DNA of 64,000 nt from Maritalea mediterranea (GTDB lineage: Bacteria > Pseudomonadota > Alphaproteobacteria > Rhizobiales > Devosiaceae), in the NCBI RefSeq assembly GCF_021568695.1, contig NZ_JAKGTI010000002.1, positions 558,001 through 622,000 on the forward strand, in the 5' to 3' direction. The notes beneath the pieces are model-generated. The model was given only the letters and a program-made list of their open reading frames with translations. It ran no database searches and was not told where the DNA came from. Each line of letters starts with the position of its first letter. The stretch's first letter is position 1. The position numbers and the translations under genes are program-made. This document shows, in pieces, positions 24,800-33,198 of the stretch.

Positions 24800-26395
24800 A
24801 TGAAGCGCTATCTCCCCCTATTTGTATTTGTTTTGGTCACTGCGTTGGGCATTGGCATGACAACTGTTGTGTATCGGGCAGAAGTGACAGCCGAGCAAAA
24901 GCGCTTTGAAATTATTGCGGACGAAGCAGTAGATAGTCTGCAAGAGCGTCTACGCCAACATGTCGCGTTACTGTTTGCCACACGCGCCTTGTTTTCCGCC
25001 ACCAACGGTGAAGTCGATGGCCGAGCATTCAAACGGTTTGTAGCGGGCCTTGGCATTAATGACAAATATGCCGGCATTCAGGGCATAGGCTACGCCAGTT
25101 TCATTCCCGTGGGGGAGGAGATTGAAGCGCAGTTGGAGATTTCAGCCAATTACGCGTTGGGGCGCGCGGTCTGGCCCGAAACAGATCAAACCCATCGCAC
25201 CCCCATCGTTTTGCTGGAACCGCAAGACGAGCGCAACAAAACGGCGCTCGGCTATGATATGTATCAGGAGCCATCGCGCCGCGCTGCCATTATGCGCGCC
25301 TTGCAAACCGGCGAGGCATCGGTAAGCGCGCCGGTGGAACTGGTTCAGGAGATCACTTCCCACAAGCAGGCCGGTTTTCTGGTTTATCTGCCCTTCGGAC
25401 AACCGCAAAACGCCTCAGTAGCAAAGGAAGAAGTGCGGGGATTTGTCTATGCGCCCTTTCGGGCAGGAGACTTGCATTTGGCCGCCCTGTCGGCACAAAA
25501 AACGCGACGCGTGGCGTTGAAAACGTCTGATCATGATCGCCCCCTATTCGAAACCGCGAATTTCGCGCCAGATAAAGCCCAATATACGGTCACGCGCGAA
25601 CTGGATTTTGCCGGCCGTGTTTGGACGATTGAGTTGCACGAAACATCCCTGTTTTACCAAAGCGCCTTTCCACATCTCAGCTCAATGATTCTTGGTACCC
25701 TATCGGCCATTCTCGCTTTTGCGTTGGCAATTGCTACTGTGGCACAACAAAATGCTGTGCGTCAGGCACAAGCGGTAAGACGGGTTGTTGAAGAGACACT
25801 CAAGGAAAAAGAAATGTTGCTGCAAGAAATGCGGCACCGGATCAAGAACTCAATCGCCCGCGTTCTGGCCATATCCCGCCAAACAGCAAATGGCGCCGAG
25901 AACATTGAAGAATTTACGAAAAGCTTCAATGCCCGCCTGCATGCAATGTCCAAATCTCAAGATTTGCTCACTCGCTCCAAATGGCAGCGGGCCGATCTCA
26001 AAACGCTTTTGAGCGCCGAGCTCGAACAGGTTTTTGGCGAACACACTGAATATTACGAAATGGATGGGCCCAAGATCGAGTTAAATGAACAAGCAACCCA
26101 AGCGATCGGCCTGGTCTGCCATGAACTGGCAACCAATGCGTTGAAATATGGCGGCATAACAGAGCCCGGCGGCAAACTCAGCGTGACATGGAAAACTGAA
26201 GGTAAAAAGGCGCGAAAACGCCTTCATTTAAATTGGCGCGAATACACCCAAACACCTGTTGAGGCCACTAAAAAGGCAGGCTTTGGCACCAAGTTGATTG
26301 ATGCCAATATCCGCGGGGAACTGCGGGGGGAAATTGAACGCACCTTCGAAAAAGATGGGCTTAAGGTCACAATCGATATTCCCTTGAATCTCTAA
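24800..26395 (+). CDS. CHASE-domain HWE/HisKA_2 histidine kinase
   Basis: A 531-residue membrane kinase. An N-terminal membrane segment (residues 5-25) and a second at about 293-315 bracket a periplasmic CHASE domain (RALFSATNGEVDGRAFKRFV, then IQGIGYASFIPVGEE). A short coiled coil leads into the HisKA_2/HWE domain with phosphoacceptor H346 in LQEMRHRIKNSIARVLAISR, then the ATPase with IGLVCHELATNALKYGGI and GFGTKLIDANIRGELRG. This is the same kinase class as the neighbour of phyR, so it is a second candidate input to the stress response, here with an extracytoplasmic sensor. I see no EcfG box upstream. Confidence 0.9.
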   Translation: MKRYLPLFVFVLVTALGIGMTTVVYRAEVTAEQKRFEIIADEAVDSLQERLRQHVALLFATRALFSATNGEVDGRAFKRFVAGLGINDKYAGIQGIGYASFIPVGEEIEAQLEISANYALGRAVWPETDQTHRTPIVLLEPQDERNKTALGYDMYQEPSRRAAIMRALQTGEASVSAPVELVQEITSHKQAGFLVYLPFGQPQNASVAKEEVRGFVYAPFRAGDLHLAALSAQKTRRVALKTSDHDRPLFETANFAPDKAQYTVTRELDFAGRVWTIELHETSLFYQSAFPHLSSMILGTLSAILAFALAIATVAQQNAVRQAQAVRRVVEETLKEKEMLLQEMRHRIKNSIARVLAISRQTANGAENIEEFTKSFNARLHAMSKSQDLLTRSKWQRADLKTLLSAELEQVFGEHTEYYEMDGPKIELNEQATQAIGLVCHELATNALKYGGITEPGGKLSVTWKTEGKKARKRLHLNWREYTQTPVEATKKAGFGTKLIDANIRGELRGEIERTFEKDGLKVTIDIPLNL

Positions 26396-26424
26396 ACCCA
26401 CCTCGATCCCACCAAAATGGGGGC

Positions 26425-26449
26425 GGAACAAACCAAACTGAATTTCGTT
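26425..26449 (+). promoter_or_regulatory. EcfG-type promoter for the mscS-like gene
   Basis: GGAAC, 16 bases, CGTT, exact consensus, 44 bases upstream of the channel gene. Confidence 0.82.
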
Positions 26450-26492
26450 CTTCTAAGACACATTAAACTGTGCACGTTTTGGAGAATGATTT

Positions 26493-27377
26493 ATGGATCC
26501 GTTAGTTGATCAGGCCACTGCGTCCATCGACACGATGTCGGCAATGATCCAAAGTTTCTTTGCGCTGATACCGCAGATCATTATCGCCCTGACCGTATTC
26601 ATCATCATCACGATTGTGGGCGGTTTCATCAAAAACATCACCACAAACCTTATCAGCAGCCGTGCCAATAAGAGTGTAGGCGTCGCCATTGGGCGCATAG
26701 TCCATATGGTCGTTATATTTGCTGGGCTACTGGTGGCCGTGGCCATCATCGCGCCGAGCGTGGGTGCGGCAGAACTAATTCAAATCCTGGGTGTGGGGTC
26801 TGTTGCCATTGGTTTTGCTTTCCGAGATATCTTGCAGAACTTTCTCGCCGGTCTCATCATCTTGCTGCGCCAACCCTTTACAGTGGGCGACTGGATAAAA
26901 GCCAACGGTTACGAAGGGATCGTGCGCGAGATCTCCACACGCTCAACCTGGATCCGTACATTTGATGGCCAGGACGTCTCCATTCCCAATGGTCAGGTGT
27001 TCACCAACGCCTTCACCATTGTTACGCGAGACCCGATCATGCGGACAGACTATCAGTTTGGCATCGGCTATGATGCAGACATTGACAAGGCCAAAGACAC
27101 AATTCTTAAAGCCGTCAAGTCCGTTGATGCTGTCACCGATGACCCAGCGCCGGATATCGGTGTGTGGGAATTTGCCGATAGCTCGATCAATCTTCGCGCC
27201 CGGTGGTGGACCACAACTGACGACTTCTACGCCGCGCGCATGGCCGTGCTGGAGGCGGTGAAGAAGGCAATGGACAACGCACAAATCGACATTCCTTATC
27301 CCCATCGCCAAGTGCTGATGCAAGATGAATTGATAGAAAGCTTGAACGACAATGAAAACCGCGCCGCCAACGCTTAA
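26493..27377 (+). CDS. Small-conductance mechanosensitive channel, MscS family
   Basis: A 294-residue channel with about three membrane helices. The pore-lining helix and upper beta domain read ILGVGSVAIGFAFRDILQNF, then LAGLIILLRQPFTVGDWIKA, and the beta domain has GIVREISTRSTWIRTFDGQD followed by VSIPNGQVFTNA: the MscS core. Members release solutes during hypo-osmotic shock, a fitting partner to a cell that accumulates ectoine. The promoter is of EcfG type. A ribosome site TTGGAG precedes the ATG. The PLDc_N gene follows by 30 bases. Confidence 0.92.
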   Translation: MDPLVDQATASIDTMSAMIQSFFALIPQIIIALTVFIIITIVGGFIKNITTNLISSRANKSVGVAIGRIVHMVVIFAGLLVAVAIIAPSVGAAELIQILGVGSVAIGFAFRDILQNFLAGLIILLRQPFTVGDWIKANGYEGIVREISTRSTWIRTFDGQDVSIPNGQVFTNAFTIVTRDPIMRTDYQFGIGYDADIDKAKDTILKAVKSVDAVTDDPAPDIGVWEFADSSINLRARWWTTTDDFYAARMAVLEAVKKAMDNAQIDIPYPHRQVLMQDELIESLNDNENRAANA

Positions 27378-27407
27378 GGCGGACCTGAATATTTGAAAGG
27401 AAATAAA

Positions 27408-27587
27408 ATGGGTTTTGAAGTTGGTGGCCTGCTGGGCCTCATAATACTGGTTCTGGACATCTGGGCGATCATCAAAATCGCGCAGTCTTCAAGTTCCACT
27501 CTGTCCAAGGTGCTTTGGATCCTGATCATCTTGCTCTTGCCGCTTGTCGGGTTGATAATTTGGTACTTTCTGGGTCGAAAAAGCTGA
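27408..27587 (+). CDS. PLDc_N domain small membrane protein
   Basis: A 59-residue protein with two hydrophobic helices, MGFEVGGLLGLIILVLDIWA then IIKIAQSSSSTLSKVLWILI and a tail ending IIWYFLGRKS. The layout I-x-x-I-x-S-S-S-T-x-x-K-x-L-W and PLxGLIIWYFLGRK is the phospholipase D N-terminal (PLDc_N) module found alone in many short proteins; no catalytic domain is present. AAAGGAAAT precedes the ATG. It is probably co-transcribed with the mscS-like gene. Confidence 0.88.
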   Translation: MGFEVGGLLGLIILVLDIWAIIKIAQSSSSTLSKVLWILIILLLPLVGLIIWYFLGRKS

Positions 27588-27593
27588 CCTCGT

Positions 27594-27622
27594 CGGACGC
27601 TGCCAACACGGGGCAGCGTCCG
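27594..27622. other. Hairpin between convergent PLDc_N and kinase genes
   Basis: CGGACGCTGCC / GGCAGCGTCCG, a perfect 11-bp stem with a seven-base loop and no T-run. It lies between two convergent genes and may act as a factor-dependent terminator or mRNA end stabiliser. Confidence 0.55.
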
Positions 27623-27634
27623 GTCGCAATATCG

Positions 27635-29137
27635 CTAAAGCCAGCGCGGCAAAATCATGGTGACGCGCATCCCATCAGCCAATTGCTCAAATTGCAATTC
27701 GCCGCCATGCCCACGTACCACAGAGTTGGCGATGGTCAGCCCCAGCCCGGCCCCTTTGGTCAGCTTGGCATTGTCGCCGCGTACAAAGGGCTCCACCAGT
27801 TTTTCCGGCGCCTCAAAACTGGCATGCGATCCATGGTCGACCACCTGAATGGTCACCTGATCGGCGTTCGCCGATAGGTGAACTTCAGCTTTTTCGCCAT
27901 ATTTGATGGCGTTATCGATTAGATTTGTGAGCGCCCGACGCAAGGCATTCGGTCGGCAGCGCGACAGAACCCGTTGCTGGTCCCGCAACAGCATTTTCGT
28001 CCCCTCGCTGGTTTGTGAGAAAACACTGCCGGGCCGGTCCAGATTGACCAAATCTGGTGCAAAAAAGGTCACCGGATGGCCAATATCCTGATAATCATCC
28101 ACCAAGGCTTCCACCAGCGAGCGCATGGAAATCCGTTTGGGGCTTTCCTGGTCCATCTCGTGTCTGGTGTAGCTGAGCACGCCATCAATCATGTCGGTCA
28201 TTTGGTCAATGTCTCGGTCCAGCTTCTCGCGCAGCGCCGCGTCTTCGATCAGGGCTGTCCGCAACTTCAACCGCGTCGCCGGAGTGCCCAGATCATGGGA
28301 AATGCCGGACATCAGCAAGGCACGTTGTTCCAATCGCTCATGCTCATTTTTAAAAAATTCGTTGACCGCCGCCGTCAGCCGACGAACTTCGGCCACGCCG
28401 CGTGCCGGGATTGGTTCCAGCAAGCCGCGTCGCGCCGCTCTGAAGATCTGCTGGGCCAGCCGATCCAGCATCAACGAGAAGCCGTTGGCCACACTGAACA
28501 AAATACCCATCACCAGGGTGCCCAGCAAAAGCGCCAATAGCCGATAGTCTGCCGGCCGTGCTGTGCAAGCCCAAACATGCGGCGCTTGCGCGCGTAACCA
28601 ACGTGTTTCATCCAGCGCCACAAATAAGGTTGCATCCGAACAAATGCGGGCAATTTCACGTGAGATTTCACCAAACTGATAGGCGAGCCCGGTGGCTTCC
28701 GGCGTCTGCACACCAGCAATCTGATATTTTATATTTGGAGAAAAGATACGGACGGCCAACCGATCCTGACTGGCGGGACTATCCTCAGCCCCCGAACGTA
28801 AAGAAAAGCTTGTTTCATAAACAGCGCGTTGCGGCACATCAAAATTGATTTGTTCAACCCCGTTGCGTAGCTGGCTTTTCGGCCGCACAACTTTTAAGTC
28901 AAAATCTGACTGGGGGACGACACCGTCGGGATCGCTGCGCAATTCCGACACAATGCCATAAAGCGCAACGCCCGCGTTAAACCCTTCATCTAAGTGCGCC
29001 CGCCAAGTGCTGTTGGAGCTTTCCCATAAAATTGCGGCCGCTAGTCCGGCCACAAAGGCGAACACCATCATCACAAAGGATATTGAAGTAGCGGACAAAA
29101 CGCGTGCTTCCTGAGCCTGCTTGAGCCCTTCATCCAT
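27635..29137 (-). CDS. Sensor histidine kinase, EnvZ/GtrS-like
   Basis: A 500-residue membrane kinase: first membrane helix at about residues 15-37, a periplasmic domain of about 170 residues, a second helix (LALLLGTLVMGILFSVANGF), a HAMP-like stretch, the H-box MSGISHDLGTPATRLKLRTA, the N-box ALTNLIDNAIKYG and the G-box TKGAGLGLTIANSVVRGHGG. It overlaps the preceding response regulator by eight bases. The pair is divergent from a gts-like glucose importer, the arrangement of GltR/GtrS in Pseudomonas, so it probably senses sugar or a sugar-derived acid; that is inferred from context. Confidence 0.88.
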   Translation of the reverse strand: MDEGLKQAQEARVLSATSISFVMMVFAFVAGLAAAILWESSNSTWRAHLDEGFNAGVALYGIVSELRSDPDGVVPQSDFDLKVVRPKSQLRNGVEQINFDVPQRAVYETSFSLRSGAEDSPASQDRLAVRIFSPNIKYQIAGVQTPEATGLAYQFGEISREIARICSDATLFVALDETRWLRAQAPHVWACTARPADYRLLALLLGTLVMGILFSVANGFSLMLDRLAQQIFRAARRGLLEPIPARGVAEVRRLTAAVNEFFKNEHERLEQRALLMSGISHDLGTPATRLKLRTALIEDAALREKLDRDIDQMTDMIDGVLSYTRHEMDQESPKRISMRSLVEALVDDYQDIGHPVTFFAPDLVNLDRPGSVFSQTSEGTKMLLRDQQRVLSRCRPNALRRALTNLIDNAIKYGEKAEVHLSANADQVTIQVVDHGSHASFEAPEKLVEPFVRGDNAKLTKGAGLGLTIANSVVRGHGGELQFEQLADGMRVTMILPRWL

Positions 29138-29867
29138 CGCGCTGCACCGCCGTGCAAAGCTGATAACCCGTGCCGCGCACCGTTTTGATCAATTTAGGCG
29201 CCTTCGCATTGCGCTCCACCTTCTGACGCAAACGGCCAACCAACACATCAATGGCACGACTTTGTTGCGCATCCAGTTTTGCCTGCGGCTCATCTTCTCC
29301 CGTCAGCACGCTGGAGATTTCCTCGCGCGTCAACGGGATTTGTGGGTTCGCCAGAAATGCCTTGAGTAATGCGGTCTCCCGCTTTGAAAGCATTGTTTCC
29401 ACACCATCTTGATCCACCAATTCCTCACGGTCTCCACGAAAACACCAACGGTCAAATAAATAGGTACTGGTATCCCGGCGATAAGAAAGCGAGCTCGCGC
29501 GTTGCGTGCGGCGAAACACAGCGCGCACCCGCGCTAACAATAAGCCTGGATTAAACGGCTTGGCGATATAATCGTCTCCCCCGACCTGATAGCCCGTTAG
29601 TCGATGATGGTCTGCTGACAGGGCAGACAAAAAAATAATCGGCACATCATTGTCAGCCCGCAATCGCTGACACACATCAAAGCCGGATTCCTTTCCCAGC
29701 ATCACATCCAGAAAAATTAAATCCACCCGCTGTTGCCCCACTTTGATCAGCGCTGTGGCGGTATCATGGGCGATTTCCACCGCATAGCCCTCGCGAGTCA
29801 AATATTGTTTGAGCATGATGCCCACATCCGGGTCATCATCGACAACCAATATACGCCGAATGGTCAT
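29130..29867 (-). CDS. OmpR-family response regulator, partner of the sensor kinase
   Basis: A 245-residue regulator with a receiver domain (IRRILVVDDDPDVGIMLKQY; phosphoacceptor in LIFLDVMLGKESGFD; the K of DDYIAKPFNPGLLLARVRAV) and a C-terminal winged helix (LLKAFLANPQIPLTREEISS, then RAIDVLVGRLRQKVE). The start at 29867 has GGGGAGG upstream; the reading frame extends 50 codons further but lacks a plausible start. Position next to the gts-like operon suggests it controls that importer. Confidence 0.9.
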   Translation of the reverse strand: MTIRRILVVDDDPDVGIMLKQYLTREGYAVEIAHDTATALIKVGQQRVDLIFLDVMLGKESGFDVCQRLRADNDVPIIFLSALSADHHRLTGYQVGGDDYIAKPFNPGLLLARVRAVFRRTQRASSLSYRRDTSTYLFDRWCFRGDREELVDQDGVETMLSKRETALLKAFLANPQIPLTREEISSVLTGEDEPQAKLDAQQSRAIDVLVGRLRQKVERNAKAPKLIKTVRGTGYQLCTAVQRDG

Positions 29868-30109
29868 AGTCCTCCCCAACCGCAATTTGTCATCCCAAAT
29901 AGCGCGACTGTCGCCTATAGTGGGTAACAAATTGTAACAAGCAAAGCCCCGATGTAACAACGTGTAACAGAAGGCGTAAAAATTAGCGCCCTGTGACCAC
30001 AACATGAACGATTCCATCTTGTGAATCGGGGACGGGCATTAGCATGTGATTTCACCCACACCGCAAAGGGGCGGTTGTTGGGTTCAGCAAATTATTTGCG
30101 GGAGGAAAA

Positions 30110-31357
30110 ATGATGAAAAAAATGCTTATGGTCACAAGCGCATTGGCGCTGGGTTTGGCAACAACAGCTGCCAAAGCCGACCCTGAAGCCGAAGTGTTGC
30201 ACTGGTGGACCTCTGGCGGCGAAGCCGCAGCGGTGAAGGTGCTTATGGAAGAATTTAACGCAAATGGCGGCACGTGGACCGATATGCCTGTTGCTGGCGG
30301 CGGTGGCGATGCGGCCATGACGGCCCTGCGTGCCCGTGTACTTTCCGGGAATGCGCCGACAGCCGTGCAGTTGAAAGGCCCCTCCATCCAAGAATGGTAT
30401 GAAGAAGGCGCATTGGGCAACATCCAAGACGTTGCTGAAGCAGAAAACTGGGATGAGCTGCTGCCAGAGGCGATCCAATATCATTTGAAATGTGATGGCG
30501 AATACTGTGCTGCACCGGTTAACATTCACCGGATCGACTGGATTTGGTCAAACTCAGATATTTTGGATGAAGCCGGCATCGAACCACCGAAAAACTGGGA
30601 TGAGTTCAACGCCGCTGCCGAAAAACTGCAGGGCATGGGCATTTTGCCACTGGCACATGGTGGTCAAGCCTGGCAAGACGCCACACTCTTCGAAGCCGTT
30701 GCAGTCGGTCTAGGCGGACCCGATTTCTACCGAAAAGCCTTGGTTGATCTAGACCAGGATGCGTTGAAATCTGACACCATGAAGCAGGTGTTCGACCAAA
30801 TGCGTACGCTGCGCGGATATGTTGACGACAACTTCTCCGGTCGTGACTGGAATCTGGCTACAGCCATGGTGATCAATGGCGAAGCCGCTTTCCAAATTAT
30901 GGGCGACTGGGCCAAAGGCGAGTTTATCGCGGCAGGCAAAGAGCCAGGCAAAGATTTCTACTGCTCTTCACCTTCAGGTGGCGCCTATTTGTACAACGTG
31001 GATAGCTTTGCATTCTTCAATGTAGACGGTGAAGACCGTCAAGCTGGCCAGAAATTGTTGGCCAAGCTCACCATGGGCGAGAACTTCCAGAAAGTGTTCA
31101 ACCTGAACAAAGGCTCCATTCCAGCGCGTCTCGACGTTTCAATGGACGAGTTTGAGTTCTGCGGACGTCAGTCCAACGCCGACTTGAATGAAGCCATCGA
31201 CAACGGCTTCCTGCTGCCAAGCTATGCCCACGGCATGGCCCTGCGCGGTGCACAAGCTGGCGCGATCACCGATGTGGTCACAGCGCACTTCAACTCAGAC
31301 ATGAGCGCTGAGCAGGCTGTCGAGCAACTGGCCAATGCGGTCGCTGCTTCACAATAA
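30110..31357 (+). CDS. gtsA: ABC importer sugar-binding protein, GtsA-like (glucose/mannose)
   Basis: A 415-residue periplasmic binding protein with a signal peptide of about 24 residues (MMKKMLMVTSALALGLATTA, then AKA). The mature part closely follows Pseudomonas GtsA: VLHWWTSGGEAAAVKVL, then DMPVAGGGGDAAMTALRARV, VNIHRIDWIWSN, LAHGGQAWQDATLFEAV and GENFQKVFNLNKGSIPAR. GtsA delivers glucose to the GtsBC permease, and that role is the best guess here. GGGAGG precedes the ATG. A hairpin follows the stop. Confidence 0.88.
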   Translation: MMKKMLMVTSALALGLATTAAKADPEAEVLHWWTSGGEAAAVKVLMEEFNANGGTWTDMPVAGGGGDAAMTALRARVLSGNAPTAVQLKGPSIQEWYEEGALGNIQDVAEAENWDELLPEAIQYHLKCDGEYCAAPVNIHRIDWIWSNSDILDEAGIEPPKNWDEFNAAAEKLQGMGILPLAHGGQAWQDATLFEAVAVGLGGPDFYRKALVDLDQDALKSDTMKQVFDQMRTLRGYVDDNFSGRDWNLATAMVINGEAAFQIMGDWAKGEFIAAGKEPGKDFYCSSPSGGAYLYNVDSFAFFNVDGEDRQAGQKLLAKLTMGENFQKVFNLNKGSIPARLDVSMDEFEFCGRQSNADLNEAIDNGFLLPSYAHGMALRGAQAGAITDVVTAHFNSDMSAEQAVEQLANAVAASQ

Positions 31358-31375
31358 TTAACGCCTAAAACCTCT

Positions 31376-31401
31376 CACCCACGCGGCAAGCCGCGTGGGT
31401 G
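31376..31401 (+). other. Intercistronic hairpin after the sugar-binding protein gene
   Basis: CACCCACGCGG / CCGCGTGGGTG, a perfect 11-bp stem with a CAAG loop and no T-run, between the binding-protein gene and the first permease gene. Confidence 0.62.
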
Positions 31402-31417
31402 TTACTGGAGTTTCTCA

Positions 31418-32290
31418 ATGACCGACTGGCTCGAAAAACATGTCCCCAAACTGGTGCTGGCCCCCAGTTTGATTGCCATTTTCGTGTTTGTGTATGGCTT
31501 TATTGGCTGGACCGCCTATGTCTCGTTCACCAAGTCCCGGCTATTGCCCAAATATGATCTGGTTGGCCCGATCCAATATGAAAAACTGGCAAACAGCCCG
31601 CGCTGGGAAGTGGCGCTGACCAATCTGGCCATCTTTGGCATTCTGTTCATCCTGTTCGCCATGGTGATCGGCCTGATTTTGGCAATCTTGCTTGACCAGA
31701 AAATCCGCACCGAAGGCCCGCTACGCACAATTTATCTTTACCCCATGGCCCTCAGCTTTATCGTCACCGGGACCGCGTGGAAGTGGATTTTGAACCCCGG
31801 CCTCGGCATCGAATCCGTATTCCGTGATATGGGCTTTGAAAATTTCACGTTCGATTGGTTGGTGAACCCGGATCTGGCGATTTATACAGTCGTGATCGCT
31901 GGCGTCTGGCAATCCTCAGGCTTTGTCATGGCCCTGTTTTTGGCCGGCCTGCGCTCGGTAGATGGTGAGATCATACGCGCCGCAATGGTGGATGGCATTT
32001 CCACACCGCGCATCTATATGAGCATCATCATCCCCTCAATGGCACCGATCTTTTTGTCGTCATTTATCGTCTTGTCTCATTTGGCGATTAAGAGCTTTGA
32101 CTTGGTGATTGCTCTCACCGGCGGCGGCCCCGGCTATGCCACTGATCTGCCCGCCACCTTTATGTACGCCATGGCCTTTTCCCGCGGCGATATCGGGCAG
32201 GCAGCCTCCAGCGCCACGGTTATGATGATGATCGTGACCGCCATTATCGTGCCTTACCTTTATTCAGAACTGAGACCCCGCCATGACTGA
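31418..32290 (+). CDS. gtsB: Sugar ABC importer permease (MalF/GtsB type)
   Basis: A 290-residue membrane protein with six predicted helices. The binding-protein-dependent permease (EAA) loop is visible as EIIRAAMVDGISTPRIYMSI around residue 186. LALTGGGPGYATDLPATFMY-like text after it (VIALTGGGPGYATDLPATFM) is common in sugar permeases. It follows the binding-protein gene and overlaps the second permease gene by eight bases. Confidence 0.92.
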   Translation: MTDWLEKHVPKLVLAPSLIAIFVFVYGFIGWTAYVSFTKSRLLPKYDLVGPIQYEKLANSPRWEVALTNLAIFGILFILFAMVIGLILAILLDQKIRTEGPLRTIYLYPMALSFIVTGTAWKWILNPGLGIESVFRDMGFENFTFDWLVNPDLAIYTVVIAGVWQSSGFVMALFLAGLRSVDGEIIRAAMVDGISTPRIYMSIIIPSMAPIFLSSFIVLSHLAIKSFDLVIALTGGGPGYATDLPATFMYAMAFSRGDIGQAASSATVMMMIVTAIIVPYLYSELRPRHD

Positions 32291-33194
32291 TCTTAGCTTG
32301 AACGACGCACAAATGGATGAACGGGCCAGTCGCAATCGCCTAATGAAGCGGGTTGCCTTACGCCTTGGTCTCTATGTTCTGCTCATCCTGTTCGCCCTTT
32401 ATTATTTGATGCCGCTTTTCGTGATGGTCGTGACCTCACTGAAAAGCCTAGATGAAATCCGCACGGGTTCATTGCTGTCATTGCCACGTGAGATTGATTT
32501 CTCTTCCTGGGGCAAAGCTTGGTCCAGCGCCTGCACCGGCATTCAATGTGAAGGCCTGCGCCCTTATTTTTGGAACTCCGTGATGCTGTCCATCCCGGCC
32601 GTGGCCATTTCCACCTTGTTGGGTGCGATCAATGGTTATGTGCTGGCACAGTGGCGGTTCAAAGGGTCAAACATTCTTTTTGCCCTGATGCTGTTCGGGT
32701 GCTTCATCCCATTCCAGGTGGTGCTGCTGCCCATGGCCATCACCCTGGGCGCGCTGAAAATTGCGGGCACCATTCCGGGGCTGATGCTCGTGCATATTGT
32801 CTATGGCATTGGTTTCACCACCCTGTTCTTCCGCAATTTCTACGTCACCATTCCGGTAGAATTGGTGAAAGCAGCCAAGGTGGATGGTGCAGGATTCTTC
32901 CGTATCTTCTTTTCAATCTTTCTGCCGGTATCGCCGCCGATCATTGTGGTAACGGTCATCTGGCAGTTCACTCAGATCTGGAACGACTTCCTGTTCGGCG
33001 TGTCTTTCAGCCAGGCCGGCACCCAACCCATCACCGTTGCTTTGAACAACATCGTCAACGCCACCACCGGCGTGAAGGAATATAATGTGGATATGGCCGC
33101 AGCCATCATCGCGGCATTGCCCACCCTTCTCGTCTATGTGGTTGCAGGTAAATATTTTATTCGCGGCCTCACCGCGGGCTCAGTGAAGGGATAA
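32283..33194 (+). CDS. gtsC: Sugar ABC importer permease (MalG/GtsC type)
   Basis: A 303-residue permease with six predicted helices and the EAA loop VELVKAAKVDGAGFFRIFFS near residue 198, ending in the family-typical YFIRGLTAGSVKG. It partners the upstream permease; the eight-base overlap indicates coupled translation. The ATPase gene follows by four bases. Confidence 0.93.
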   Translation: MTDLSLNDAQMDERASRNRLMKRVALRLGLYVLLILFALYYLMPLFVMVVTSLKSLDEIRTGSLLSLPREIDFSSWGKAWSSACTGIQCEGLRPYFWNSVMLSIPAVAISTLLGAINGYVLAQWRFKGSNILFALMLFGCFIPFQVVLLPMAITLGALKIAGTIPGLMLVHIVYGIGFTTLFFRNFYVTIPVELVKAAKVDGAGFFRIFFSIFLPVSPPIIVVTVIWQFTQIWNDFLFGVSFSQAGTQPITVALNNIVNATTGVKEYNVDMAAAIIAALPTLLVYVVAGKYFIRGLTAGSVKG

Positions 33195-33198
33195 TCCC

